A DNA stretch of 64,000 bases, taken from Certhia americana (Eukaryota > Chordata > Aves > Passeriformes > Certhiidae). Every line of letters begins with the position of its first letter. Positions within the stretch are counted from its first letter, which is position 1. Of the stretch, positions 12,821 through 25,849 are shown piece after piece. The notes beneath the pieces are model-generated. The model saw only the letters and a program-made list of their open reading frames with translations, was not told the origin of the DNA and did no database searches. A program made the translations under genes and the position numbers. Location of the stretch: contig CM031878.1 in the NCBI GenBank assembly GCA_018697195.1, positions 4,150,548 to 4,214,547 on the forward strand. The letters are read 5' to 3'.

Positions 12821-13405
12821 TATAATTAATTGTTGTCCCATTATCTCAGTTTATACATGGGAAAACTGTGACCTGGTTTAATGCCCTCTGACACCAGATT
12901 TCTATATTGTGGATGGACATCTGAGCTCTTCACCTCTGGTTTCTTGTAATATATGGATTAAAACATCAGGCTTATTTAGCTCATGGTTTATTTGCATTGT
13001 TAGCCAAGAGCTGCCTGTTCCTTTCCACTGATAGTGGGGAAAACAAGATGAATCAGAAGAACCCCATGTGTGGCACATTTGGCTTATGAGACACAGAGGG
13101 ACCATGGCTGCACACTTTGTCACGTGAGATACAAACAGCTGTAAGTGCCACCACTTTCAGGCTGTCTTTCACGAGGAGACAAGGTAAAAGCCAATGTCAG
13201 TTTGTGCAGGCAAGAACAGTCAACAAAAAAACTCCTCTCTGGAGGACGCAGTCATCATTGTGCAAGGCACAAGATATGCACCTTCTCAGCTCCAAGGAAA
13301 TGGAGCAGCATCACACAGATCCATGGTGAAGGTAGGGAGGGAAGCCAGGACTTGACCCCCAAACCTCTCATCTCACCCTCAGTCACATTACCCTTCTTCA
13401 GAGTC
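12821..13405 (-). mobile_element. Possible interrupted MIR-like SINE, minus strand
   Basis: The left piece (about 12835-12885) reads cccattatctcagtttatac and gggaaaactgtgacc, close to the inverted MIR core around ATTTTACAGATGGGGAAACT. The right piece (about 13305-13400) reads catcacacagatccatggtg, gggaagccaggacttgaccc and ctcatctcaccctcagtcac. It resembles the inverted MIR head with its ACACAGC, GGGA-AGAACCCAGG and CTCC blocks. Order and orientation of the two pieces agree, with about 420 bp of unidentified sequence between them. The match is weak. Confidence 0.3.
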
Positions 13406-13801
13406 TTGAGTCAGTAGCTCCACGTTCTCTCTCTTGTCCGTGACACAAAGGGAGCAAAACTTATGGCAGGGATGGAATCACATAATGCAAACCACTCTGC
13501 TTATTAAAAAAAAAAAAAAATACAAAAGAAAAAGCATGCTCATTTGACCTGGCACATGGCTCTCCCCTTCGGTGCTGCTATTATTCCCATCTTAGACTTT
13601 TCCACTTTCTCTCTTGCCAGCAGGAAAGAAGTAACACAGAGATGTTTTATGCCACTGAGACAAAGAGGTATTGATCCTTTTTGCCTCTGGAAAAGGTTTC
13701 TAATAATTTCCAGATATATCGTAGATTGTGGTGCTGCTATCTTTAATTAAAACATGACACAGAATAGAAAGCAATTATTTGGAGTATTTTTTCTTCTCTC
13801 T

Positions 13802-13839
<38 letters not shown>

Positions 13840-16180
13840 GAATGTGTTAGTTTCTTTTTGTTTTAATGGACTGTGTTACCAGACCAAATGACTTGCAAGT
13901 TGACCACACACAAAATGGAAAGTGAGAGGAAGAATACTTGCGCTTGCATTTCTTATTTCTGACATTTAAATATAGTGGGTTTTTTCCTTCATATTCAAAG
14001 AATTTCACAATCTGCATCTTGCCAAGCCCCTTGGCCAAGGAAGCTGCAGAGAAAAGAAAATGCTCTGTCCAAAGGCAGTCTGTGCTTGGATCAACAAAAC
14101 ATTCATCTGTCAGCACTGGCCCTTTGCAATGACTGCAGCAACACCACCGTGCACAGGCCTTGGCCCTGTGGATTTGGGAGATGGCTGTTGGCACAATAAA
14201 AAGGAGGATATGAACTCTGAGTGACTCTCTTTCTACACAAACTTTTTCAGGCAGAATCAAAAGTGAAGAATTGACTTCCCTGTGGGCTGCACTCAGGTCA
14301 GAGCTTCATCCCAGTCACAATGATGGTCAGGTTATGTCATACTGGTAACATTCTATTGTAATTATTGGTAATAGTTACATTCTGGGGACATTTGTCCATG
14401 GACATTAACTTATCCATAGTTTTATTTTCTTACAACTGTGGCAATTATTAGTTCATCAATGAATTGCTAAGGCTTCACCAAGTCCACCATGAAGAATTAG
14501 TTACAACAAGGGTCTGTAAACAACTTTGATTAAATTAATTTTTCTAGAAGCTCACACAGATATGATGTTGAGCTATCATATGCTGAATTCAGCTGCTTTA
14601 AGGATTTTAACCTGGAAGAAGACAGGACAAGGGCTCAAGGTGCTTAGGACACAGGTGGAGTTTATTATTGTTCCCTATTTACAGAATAAACTCTTCCTGT
14701 TAAATGCATCAGGCCTGAGATTTCACTTTGTTTGGAACATCAATTACACTCCTTTCCATAACTTCTGCTTCACAGGCATTTAAATTTATGATTAATCTTT
14801 TCAGGAACACATAGAAATTGAATCAAAGAAGCACTTTGCAGAGCAAGCCTGTACAAAACACACAGTTCTCTCATTAGCAGTACAAATGAAATGCACTGAA
14901 TGTTTAGGCAGAAGCAGATATCTCTGTGCTGTCTTGCTTCTTTAGGAGACCATGGGGACCCTTTGAGTGGTTATAACCTGCCACAGATTTCACAAGACCC
15001 ACAGGGACTCCTTCACACTGACATCCACACAAGTTTGGTGTTGACTTAGTGGGAGAAGGGAAGATTCTGCTGGCTTTCTGTGTGGAGTGCTTACACCTCA
15101 TTCCATATTCTCTTGCACAAGGCATCTTTGCTCCCTGCCAAATGACCTCCTACAAAGCTGTAAATGTAGAAAAAGGATTCATTTTTTTTCTGGTTGAATC
15201 TCCCCTGGTAGCATAAAGATGCAGCAATTTATTGCCACAAACTCTCTCACTGTAGCAGCTACAGTAATGCTATACAGAAATCAAAATAGAGGTAGATAGT
15301 CTCAAAACTATTTTTGTCCCAAACTGTCTCAAAGCATAAATGCAAAGCACTTAAATAATTCTGCCAGTATTGGTGGGGAGCTGGTGACTTTGAAAGCTGA
15401 TGTTTGAGTGTAGGAGTTGCTATTTATTAGCCCAAGATCACTTCATTGCAGCATGTTGGTTGTCTTGTTTTCAAAACAACTGCTCTTGTGGGACCTGAAC
15501 AAAATTTTCTTTTTTATTATGGTGGTGATAAGAAAAAAAATCAAATAATTGGTTCCTATATTAACTTATACATATAGCATCAACTTGAAGATTCTTCTGG
15601 AAAACTTGCTGGATATATAGTTCCTTCTCACATAAATGTGTCTTTTCTTCTGTGCTCTATTATTCTGTATATTTTATTCAATAATAAAATAAAATACATC
15701 AAGGGGTTTTGAGTGATGTCTTTCTCTAGCCTGTGAAAAGGATGCTGATTTCATATGCCATAAAGGTTAGCTGAATGATGAGGGAACTTTCATATGTTTC
15801 TGATTCAGATAAATATTGATAAACATACAAAGGATGTTTATTCAGCATTTACTTGAGCTAATAGAATCTCTTGATTTTGAAATTTTGGTCTGAAAATGTC
15901 TCAGGAGCAGAGCTGTTTCTTGAGAATTCCACTATTACCTCCTGTTTCCTTAAATCAACAGGAAATCAAGAACAAAGGTAATAAAGAGTGGAATTTTTGT
16001 GAACCTCTATGAATAATCAGTTTGGGTCAATGTCATGTCTTTCATACATGTTAGAGTGGAATAAGCTCTTATTTTACTTGAATTTGTTCAGCCACTTCTT
16101 GTGTAAAACAAAACAGTGAAAGACAGGCAAAGAAATTCTACCAATAAGCCAAAGAAGGGAAAATGCATAAACAAATAAAG
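13406..16180. other. Unique sequence with long poly-T
   Basis: It contains an uninterrupted run of 34 T at 13805-13838 preceded by CT repeats, and an A-run at about 13506-13520. No transposon or credible gene is seen. A 137-codon minus-strand frame at 13847-14260 starts next to the poly-T and lacks recognisable domains. Confidence 0.55.
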
Positions 16181-16435
16181 AAAGAATCTGCAAATGACTG
16201 AACAAAACAAAGCAAAACAAAACCCAAACCGAAACCAAACAAAAAAAAAATCAAAACAGATAGAGCACACAAAAACCAAACCAAAACAAAAAGACCACAC
16301 CAAACCAAATAAAAAACAAACAAACAAGACAGAAAGTAAACAAACAAAACAAACAAAAATAACTAAAACTAAAACAAAGCAGCACCACAAACAAATAAAC
16401 AAATGAAAAAACACAAAACACAAAAAAATGAAACC
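16181..16435. repeat. AAAC-rich low-complexity tract
   Basis: About 250 bp of almost pure A/C sequence on the plus strand, built from irregular CAAAA, CCAAA and ACAAAC units. It has occasional G or T interruptions that increase toward both ends. The long frames here (Lys/Thr/Gln-rich on plus, Phe/Cys/Leu-rich on minus) are compositional artefacts. Confidence 0.85.
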
Positions 16436-17877
16436 AAGTTGAAAGAATTTTTTGGGCTGTGTCAAAGCAGATAGGAAAGCAAAGTTGAATGACAAACAAT
16501 GGATGCTAAACTAATATTCCAGGAGAAGAGCTACAGGAATGGGAGCAAATCATGCCATTGAACTCCTGTGAAAGAGGAACATAATACAGACAATCATGAC
16601 TCATTTGTGTGTGCTAGAAGGGATTTCAAGGATGCCCCCTGTACCCCATGTGCTACAGAGGAGTAGGCCTGAACATTTGGTCTGAAGGAAAAATAATTCT
16701 GCAAAACCAAAGAGGATAAAAAATGTGGGAATACAGATATGTCTGAACCTGGATGGTACAGATACCAAATCTTACTTGAGAATGTTAATTCGGAAATCAC
16801 CAGTGTGACAAAACCCATGAACTTCTGTGGGCCTGTGGATCTGTCCCTGTGACCTTCTGAGGACATTTTACTCTTTCTGCTACTTCCTTAATGGGGAAGT
16901 GCTTTCCTTTAAATCTTGATGCTTTAGGGAGGGAAGGGAATATCAGCCCTTGTATAATCAATTATCAATTGAGTTAAAACTCCTGTTTCTTTTCATTACA
17001 CACAGAAAAAAAAAAACAAACAAAAAAATCTCAGTGTTAAGTAGATGTGAAATATAATCTCCTTCCTAGAATACTTTTTCTTCTAGTCTATGCTGTAAAA
17101 AAATAGCCCATATTGCTAAAGCCCTCATCTGCCATAACCTAGTAGCCTTTCAAAATTCAACTGGAAATGAAACTAAATTACTAATAGAAAATAATTAATT
17201 TTTAAATTTTCAAAATCTTATTTAAAAATCCTCCAGAGCAATAAATCTCCTGTGCATTTTCACATTGGTACAGGTTGGAGTGCTCAGCACTGTCCCATAA
17301 GATCATATTTGTTTTGAGTGATGATGGCAAGTCCTGGAGTTATTGTCATGTCCAGTAGGATCTGAGGTAAATGTTCAGAGAGTAAAAGGACTTTGGAAGA
17401 TTTGTGGGTGAAAGAGCAATAGCCATGAGAAAGAAAAAGAAAAGAGAGAAAGGAGAAAAAAAAAAGTAATCTGGTATATAATATGATCTGGTAATTATAT
17501 GCTCTGAAACTTCTGATTTTAAAAAAATTGTTAAGAAACTTCTCAAGTGGGTAGCCAAGAGTCCAATAACTCCAAAAAAATCATAAAAAGACATTGAAAA
17601 GAAAAGAATGAATTACCTGCAAAAGGAAATCATAACATATGCTGCTTACTCTGCATCAAATGTGAATATAATTTATGAGTAGAAGATAGAGGAGTGTGGT
17701 AAGACTAAAGATGCTTTTGCAAGTTTTATAGAGAAACATCCCTAATTGTGAAATTTTAGTGAATTGGTTATTTGAATTGAATCTGCATTTCCTTAAAAGA
17801 AATGCAAATCTTGAGATTGCAGATTAGACAATAATGTAGGGAAGAAAGTTAAATTTGTTACTTGTTATAAAATATTC
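16436..17877. other. Unique sequence, possible faint CR1 trace
   Basis: Near 16600-16660 the words gtgctagaagggatttcaag and gatgccccct are reminiscent of an inverted CR1 3' region, but the match is too short to call. No gene is seen. A frame at 17346-17594 is Phe/Ser-rich over a purine tract. Confidence 0.45.
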
Positions 17878-17923
<46 letters not shown>

Positions 17924-17929
17924 GTGTAC
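17878..17929. repeat. TA/TG dinucleotide microsatellite
   Basis: A short TA run passes into about 22 TG units with a single CG interruption near 17919. Such tracts are commonly length-polymorphic and can adopt Z-DNA. Confidence 0.95.
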
Positions 17930-20900
17930 CTTTAATTGCTTTAATGACTACCTGATATTTTTCTCCTTGTGATCCTGAGATTATGAATACATAACATGCA
18001 ACAGTGCACGTTTACACAGGAACACACAGAAAATGCAAGGCATAGCTTCTGCCTGGGGTATGGCAATCCATGTTGGTAGTTGAGATATTCACTACACTAA
18101 AAACAGTTGAAAAAAATCACCTCAAAGAGATACTCCCTGTTCCTAACACTTCTGCAGGTTAAGTGCCCTCTAAATCCTCTAAGAAGATGCAGATGTACCT
18201 CTGAGGAAATCCACAAGTCAGTGCAGAGTTTTAAGAGGTCATTCCATCTGCTTTAATCTCTCCTTGTAGCTATTTAGCTGCTTTAGATATTCCATATTCG
18301 AAAAAAGCACATATGAGGCTGAGACAACATTTGCTTAATGAAAATAAAATATTTTTTACTTTGTACCAAGTAAAAAAGTTTCCCAAAACTTCTGCCCCCA
18401 GACTGGGTCTGAGTTTTGAGTGTTTTATTGACATTATTCCTCCATAAACACTTTCAAGAATGCTGGTGTGTATTTATGATAAAATGCATGTAAGCATGTA
18501 GGGTAAGTTTAGAATATTATTCAGTAGTATTGTCATGATTGTTAGTAGCATTAAAATCAGTAGATGATATCGAAGAGTAGAGAATGGAAGGGAAAAAAAA
18601 ACCAAACAGAAAATTAACAGGTCTTGGTCACAGAAGATAAGGGTTAAACATACTGTACTCAAAAAAACCCCACGTTATATCTTCAAACACAGAAGAAAGA
18701 TGCACCATGAGGTGGGAAACACCCTGGTTGTGTTTAAGGAGCTGCAGCATTTTTCTGGTGGGTGAGATCATGTGTAAACATGAGCTTTTGACTTCTTTAT
18801 ATGTATGCCTTTCTGAAGGTGAAATAGTTAAGCCAGTGGAACCAAAAAGAATAGATGAGGTCAAAGTGCTGGAGAGAGGAAATAGAGCATTCCCTATTGC
18901 TGATGATAAGCTGTACAGAAAATTCTTTCCTTGACTATTTATCTTGCACCTAAAACCTTCAAAAAATACTTTTAACTATAAAGAGCTTTAAGTCAATGGA
19001 CAAGGCTTAACTTGGTCCATGAGTCCAAGTTAGTGGATAGTTCAATATCCAATAGATAGTCCAAGCTAGTGGGTAATTCACCACCTCCCCATTGATCAGA
19101 AGCACAAATGTCACCACCTGGCTTAGTAGTGACCTGTGTTCTCCTGCCAAGATCTGCTGAGCAGAGACAGCAGAATCATGGTTGTCCCTCTCACAATAGA
19201 TGAAATCAGAAGCTGATAACATTATTCTTATATATGAGCTCCGTTTTCTATCACTGATAATACAGTTGTCCTCCAGCACTAACCCAAATTGGTCAACAAG
19301 GATCAGAAGACCTTTATTTTCAGAAGGAATGATTTGATTTTGGAGATCTGTCTGAAAATTATCTTGTAATTAATATCTGAGGGTTCAAAATTACTGATAA
19401 CAACAGTCCATTGACTAAAATATTTATGGGAAAGTTTCCATCACACTAATTGAACCACACACCTTATCGAGGAAACTCAAACATTTCCTGGTGTGGAGAC
19501 CATGAACTTTGGCCTTAAGGAGCACAGCAGAGTCCTGCTGTTTGCCCCACACCTGTGCACAGAAGAGTGGTGTGACCACACAGGAGCAAGCAGAGCAGAT
19601 GTGGCAGATCAAGTCACACCACATAGGAAAGCACATGAGTACTTCTTGGACCAACCACATTGAAAAAAAAAAAAAAAAAAAAGAAGATTTCCATCTATTT
19701 TAATATCTCTGGAACAAAGCAAGTGAAACACCTACAGTGTACAACAGATGCACAAATTTACCTTGGGTGATTAATGTATTTTGAACAGAGAGCTGTCATC
19801 TCAGGTCCTATATGTTTTTATCTGCTTTAGTGCAGCACACCTGTGGTTTGTTGATAAAGCATTTACTTTGCAATGGAGACAACTGCCAGGTTTTGTGCTT
19901 TTGACCCTTAATTACCATCTGACTTCACTTCATAGATATGTGCACATGTGTACACATTGCGATATGATCAAATAAAATTACAAAAATTAACAAATGATGA
20001 AAAGAAGAAAAAAATAATAACATACAGGGTGAAAAAAAGGAACCATTTGTGGACAGTGTGAGATATTTGAACTTGTGTATCTGTGAGAGACCCAGAGGAC
20101 CCACAGCTTTACAATATCATCATATGCTTTCTTTAGTCACACCTTGGACTCGGGTACATACTAAGCTTCAGGAAAAGAACCCTCAACAATAACCTGTCAT
20201 CTCAGTACAGGAGCACAACTGCTTCTGTTTTGGTAAGCACAAAAAGACTTATAACAACATAACCAAAAAACAGGTGTGGGACCAAAACTAAGGTGTTGTA
20301 ATAATACAAAAATTTTGAGTGTCAATCTGTCTTTTTATCACCCAGATGGTGATATGTTTTTAAAGCCAGAAATTGTCCCATCTAACTTAAGAAATCAATT
20401 TTTACTTTAAGTATGAAACTTTCATTGATTTTCACTTCAGAGGAGTACATATTTCTGGTATAACTATTACCACTGCATTGCAATTAAAAAGATAAAATAG
20501 CACCTTTTTGTGAAGGTATTAAAATTGAAGAGCTGGACATTTAAGCTTGAAATGTAGTTTGCGCTGGCCTAGAAAACAACATTGCTCACTGACAAATGAC
20601 TATGCAGTTCTTGTGAGTTTATCTCCATGGAACAATAATTCTGCTATAGATCATAGTCATAAGGTACAAAATATTGGCCACTGCATTTATGCGACATGAT
20701 GTTTCATGACCTATCAAACCAGATCACTGTCATAACCAGACACAGATAAAAATGCATGTCTGCCATTTCTGGAAATTATTTCAATAGAAGATTTATCTAC
20801 CTTAAGGCTTGCTCGTAAAATACTCATATTACTGTTGATGTTAATTAAGAATATATATACAACTGTACATTTCATGTGTATTTACATACCTGAATGTTGT

Positions 20901-21665
20901 CATCACAGAATGGGAGACACGCAAGCTTATTTTCATCTCTATTTGATTATTACATGGATCCTTTTTCTTTTTCAGAATGGCTTGAATTAACCCACATTGC
21001 AATCTTAAATCACTAGCTGAGGTCTCAGTTGCTGTGGCTATATTGTTTAAGGTGCATATGAAGATAGAGAGAAACAGAAAAGAGAAGAATTAAGAAAAAA
21101 AATTCACCTAAAACAAGACAAAATGTACCAGGGAAAATTCACTCACCTCTCTTGGAAAACTTAGCTCTTTTATGTGTGTATGTGAGAGCATGTTCATCCT
21201 CCAATTTCCATCGAACTGCATTTTCCTGCCTAGGTTGTTGAAAAAGCAAGAGATGGCAGTATTGACACATCTATGAAAGGCAGCAGTTCATTGAGCAAAC
21301 TAGAATATTAGGACTCTTCTTCTTCACATTTCATTTTTATAGTTTGCTTTTTGTGCTCTTTTTCCCCACTTTCAATGCATACTTTTTAGATAAAAACAAG
21401 CTAACAAACAAACAAACTAAGCCAACCCAAAAGTCATACACCGAAATCACCCCAGTACCCTCCTCACCATCCCCCTTGAAAAATTCTCTCCTTCAGCTCC
21501 TGCTAAACCAAAGGAAATACACAGAGAGGAAAATCTGGAAGATTTTCTGTAACATTGAAATAAAAAATCAAAACTAAACAAAAGCACAGGGAGAGGGAAA
21601 AAGGGGTGGGAGGAAGCAAGCATGATAAATTACTGATTACTAAATGGAATTGTTTCAATCAGGAG

Positions 21666-21722
<57 letters not shown>

Positions 21723-23378
21723 GAAAAGGAAAGAAAGAATGAACTTGCTTCTTTCCCTGATTCTAGCTTTCTGCAAGAAGATCAAAGAGATTTATGACCT
21801 GTGTCTCTTTTAGTCTGATGCCAAAAAAGAACATGTTCTCATTAATAGTCATTTTCTCATCAAAACAGAGCTTTTAGGCAGACAATGTGCAAAGCTTTTA
21901 TAAAGCTGATTGTTGACAAAATTTTCAATAAGTTTCAGTGCAATGAGTGGCAGACAGAGGAGAAAACTATAAGGTTTACTGATAACTGCCGCACATTCTG
22001 CAAAAAAGAAATCAAATCTGTTCTAAAAACCAAACCCCATCAGTGAATCTTATGAAAACCACAACTGTTTGAGCTTATAAGCAGAGAACCTCACTGTTTT
22101 TGGATGGGGTTTTGGAACAAAGGTAAAAGCAGTCAATTTTTTATTCTATTTCTTTGAACTTCAGTAAAACTTCTTAAAACTGGAAATCTAGAGAGAATAA
22201 AGTTTCCTCTTGAGATTTCCTGTTCATCCAGGTTTCAGATGAGTTAGTAATACAGGCAGCTGGGGACAATCTCCCATGGCATATTACTGCATAATTAGTT
22301 ACAATATGGGGATTTTATGCCTCCCACTTCAGACTCTAGAGACCAGATACGGGGCAGAATGGGCCATTTGTTTGTTCTGGTGTACTGGTCCTTGTTGCCA
22401 AAGAGCCAGTCTCACTCTGCTTAGACAGAATTTTCTGATCTTAAATAATAACAAAGTGGTCTGCAATTATAAAGTGAATATGCAATTTCAAACATTTTCA
22501 CAATTAGAGGAATATAGAAGATGCAATGCATTTGGGTTTGAGATTGGGTTGAGGACCTGGTCTGAGTCTTAGCTCCAGTATCATCCTTATTGCAGCAGTA
22601 AATCCAGTGAGAAGATTCCTACTCCAGCTTTCCCCCAGAAACCTGTTCCTTCATTCTGCTGATTGACCTATGCTTAGGTGTTTTCCTGCTCTTCAATCTG
22701 GTGCTGTGATGAGGTCTGGTTTAAGAAAATGTATCAATCCCCCCTCAAAACTAAGCTTTTGCTGTTCTTGTTTTCAAAGCCAGCATATTTTACAGAAGTA
22801 GCTTAAAGAAATATAATGCAGTGATGACTTCTTTTGAAAAAATAGAAATAGGCTGAAACAGAAACATGAGCAGAAACTTAATGAATTGTCATTAATATTT
22901 TGGTACTGAAGGTTTTGAGTATTTTTTTTTTGCTTCATTTGTGGGTTTTGTTTTGATTTTGATTTTTTTTTTAATTGTCTAAAAGAAAAACTACTCTATA
23001 TGCTATTTGAATCTTATCAAATTTACGTAATGCTTGAGGACTGGAGGAACTGTTAAGGAAGAGATCCAAAATGGACCCAGAACAGCTCGTATAAGGGCTA
23101 CAATATAAGATTTACAGAACTCTAATTGCAAGCCATTTGATGTAAAAAAAATAATTTTAAGGCATTTCTGCCTGATGCAGTTGCTCTTACATGGGTTGGA
23201 AGCAAACCCTGGTTTAAGGCTAAGGAGGCAATAGAAGCATTTTGAGTTTTTAAGCAATTTTTCACAACAGAAATGTATCTTTGATGCATCAACTCTCTCT
23301 GAAGTGCACATGCAAAAACTTGCTATATACACATAGATATTTTTGTGCATTTATTACTATAAATATATCACAGATCAT
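17930..23378. other. Unique intergenic sequence, no gene seen
   Basis: No transposon recognised. Small features: a 23-bp imperfect direct duplication at 19022-19044 and 19058-19080, a 20-base poly-A at 19663-19682 and the poly-A at 21669-21708. There is also a T-rich low-complexity stretch at 22921-22975. Frames of 60-115 codons have no domain content. Confidence 0.55.
21669..21739. repeat. 40-base poly-A followed by GAAA repeats
   Basis: An uninterrupted run of 40 A (21669-21708) continues as irregular GAAAA/GAAAG units to about 21739. It could be an old retroposed poly-A tail or a simple repeat. I see no recognisable source element immediately upstream. Confidence 0.9.
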
Positions 23379-23519
23379 GGCAATCACAGGATATTCTGAG
23401 TTGGAAGGGACACAGAAGGAAGGGCTACTGAGTTCACCTGTTAAGTGAATGGCCTGTACAGGGACCAAACCCACAACCTTGGGGTTATTAGCGCTGTGCT
23501 CCAACTGAACTAATATGCA
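23379..23519 (-). mobile_element. tRNA-Ile/CR1 composite SINE (TguSINE1-like)
   Basis: Read on the minus strand, the head carries a Pol III A-box-like tagttcagttgg, then gcgctaataacc where tRNA-Ile has its AAT anticodon arm, then ccaaggttgtgggtttggtc in place of the T-arm and B-box GGTTCGATCC. About 75 bp therefore follow tRNA-Ile with CpG decay. The 3' part ends in gagttggaaggg and atcacaggatattc on the plus strand, the CR1 tail type. A tRNA-Ile head with a CR1 tail is the structure of the songbird SINE described from zebra finch. The B-box changes suggest that this copy is no longer a good Pol III template. Confidence 0.85.
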
Positions 23520-25849
23520 TCCATATTCAGATTTGTGAGGCAATGTACAGATTGTAGATTTATACTGTGGGTTTGGAGGTTTACTGTACACTAGACCAGT
23601 GAAAAGAAAAATCATTGTTGAAAGCCATATTTTTTTTGTAATTCTCTCTCTCTCTTTTGCTTCACAGTTCGTCCTATTGTCACATCTCAACCTTTTGTCC
23701 AAAGGCAGGAGCAAATAAGCAATCATAAAAAAGGACGGAAAAGTTGTCTATTAACTTGCTGTGTCACGGGAAGAAATGTAACATCAGATTGCATCCTTAG
23801 GAAGCACCACTGGGTGCAGTACTCCCACAGCACTCAGCAGTACTCACATATTCCTTTCTCTCCCTACACTTATTACATGATGCCATCATTTGTCATATTT
23901 CTGTTCCATGGCATTTTAGGTTTGCATGCATCCTTGTCTGGTTCTCTGCCTTCTATTCTCTTCCTTCTGCCTGCCATCCCAGTGGTCTGCAGGGACCCAT
24001 TTACCACTCTGCTTTAGAGTCCAGGTAATTATTCCCTGGAAGAGACACTTGTCTACATCACCAGCTGCTATAGGTTAGGGTATGGAAACACTGAAATTTG
24101 ACATTTCTGCTGCACACAGCATATAAGCACAGAACCTGTCACCTGGGTAGATAAGCTGTTTAGTGCCAGTTTAGGTGGTAAGTGTACATTTGTCAGCCTT
24201 CAGTACAGACCAGGCTGCCAGACTGGTTTGGATGGAAGCACACTGAAAGAAACAATTGCAATGCCTAACTCCAAAGCTTGTTTTTCTTTGTCTGCAAGCA
24301 GTAAGTGTTAAGACACAGCAGAGCATTCAGTAATGAACTGAGGAAAAACATTGTTATCATTCCCGGCCCTTAAGGAAATTTCTAGGACAAGGAAATACTT
24401 GTCTGTAGATTTGAAGAAAGAGAATGTGACACATGTTTAAGCAAAGTGCCTTTTTCTCAGACTGTTGTTCAGTGTATCTTCAGCACTCTCATTTCCGTAC
24501 CACAGAAAGCACTTGGCTGACAGGGGACTTGAAGGACAGTAAAAAACTCGGCCTGAAACAGTGTCTTAATTTAGAAATCATTGCAAGTATAATAGGTTTG
24601 TCATAATAATTCCTAGTGTTCAAAATTTTTCTACACCATCAGGAACTCCTGACTTCATCACATTCTAATTTCATCAACCAGTAAAAGTGACATCAGTAAA
24701 GAGTAGTCAAGAAGGATGTTGAATTACAAGCAAAGAAAGTTCTTGGGATCAAATTAATGGCTGAAGCAATCAACCAAGTCTTGTGCAGCTATGGAAAAAA
24801 GCAAGTGGAAAGTTTTGTGACTGCTGACAAATACTTAGTGCCAATAAGCTCTCCTTTCCTTTTTTTTTCTTTTTTTTTTTTTTTTCCCCTTAGTGTACTG
24901 CAACAGAATTCTGTCTTCAAAAACTTAATGCACCAGGATCCACCAAGAGATGAGTTTTCTGTAAGAATGATACATCTCAGCTTGCTGAGTGGTGATGGAG
25001 TATAAGGATGCTAGGTTTTAAGAAATGTTGTGAGCACTTTCAAATACAGGAAGTAGCTTGTGGAAATTAATTTTATGCATCATTATATGTATCACCAAAA
25101 AAATGCTCTTGTACCTTCTCCATGTTACAGCAGCACATCTTTGAGCATGTTGTCACTAGGTGAGAATCCAGATGTTTTGACTTCATAAAGCAAAGTCATT
25201 GTCACAAATAAAGTGAAAGAAATAATAATTTTTGTTTGTTTGTTTTTTACAAATGGGTGCTGAGTTTAATTTTCAAATAGAAATGATTGTTGTGACTTTT
25301 CGTTAGAATTTCCACTAACATTTCAAAGAAAGACTACATTTCTTCACCCTTAGAAGTACTTTTTTAGAAGGTAGAGATGTATTATCTAGATAATTAAATG
25401 TCACTAAAGGTTGCTAGATTCAATAGTAAAAAACTGTGTGTGAAGTCTAATGATAGATGAACTCTTATTGAAGTATATGTTGATGTATTAATTGAAAAAT
25501 ATGCCTTCAAAATGGGGTAGGCAGCTTACAGTGCCTCCAACTGTAGTCAGGGCACAGAGCTGAGTGCACTTTTTTCTAACAGAAGAAGGCTTAGAAGAAT
25601 TAATGTTATACTCCTTCATTTCAGAGCTCACATAATAGAAGCAAGTAGCTGGCTTATATCTGTTGTGATTTAGGAACAGAAGACACTGAAGAGATTGCAC
25701 ATATATTAATTTACAAGGTGAAATAGGGAGACTCAGAATCCTCTCTAACATTTCCGATATAGAAGTGAGATCAGTCCAACAGCTCAGGCATATATTTTAT
25801 AGGAGGAATGAATAGATGAGTGTTCTTATAATATTCAAAAGACTTCATA
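23520..25849. other. Unique intergenic sequence, no gene seen
   Basis: It contains CT repeats (23645-23656), a T-rich stretch (24861-24888) and no recognised transposon. A 145-codon minus-strand frame at 23289-23726 runs through the SINE and its flank and is not credible as a gene. Confidence 0.55.

Noticed and set aside
16088..16499. 135-codon Phe/Cys/Leu-rich frame resembling a membrane protein
   Set aside because: It is the complement of the A/C-only tract; hydrophobicity follows from the TTT/TTG/TGT codons.
23289..23726. 145-codon minus-strand frame
   Set aside because: It runs through the tRNA/CR1 SINE and unrelated flank, and no domain is recognisable.
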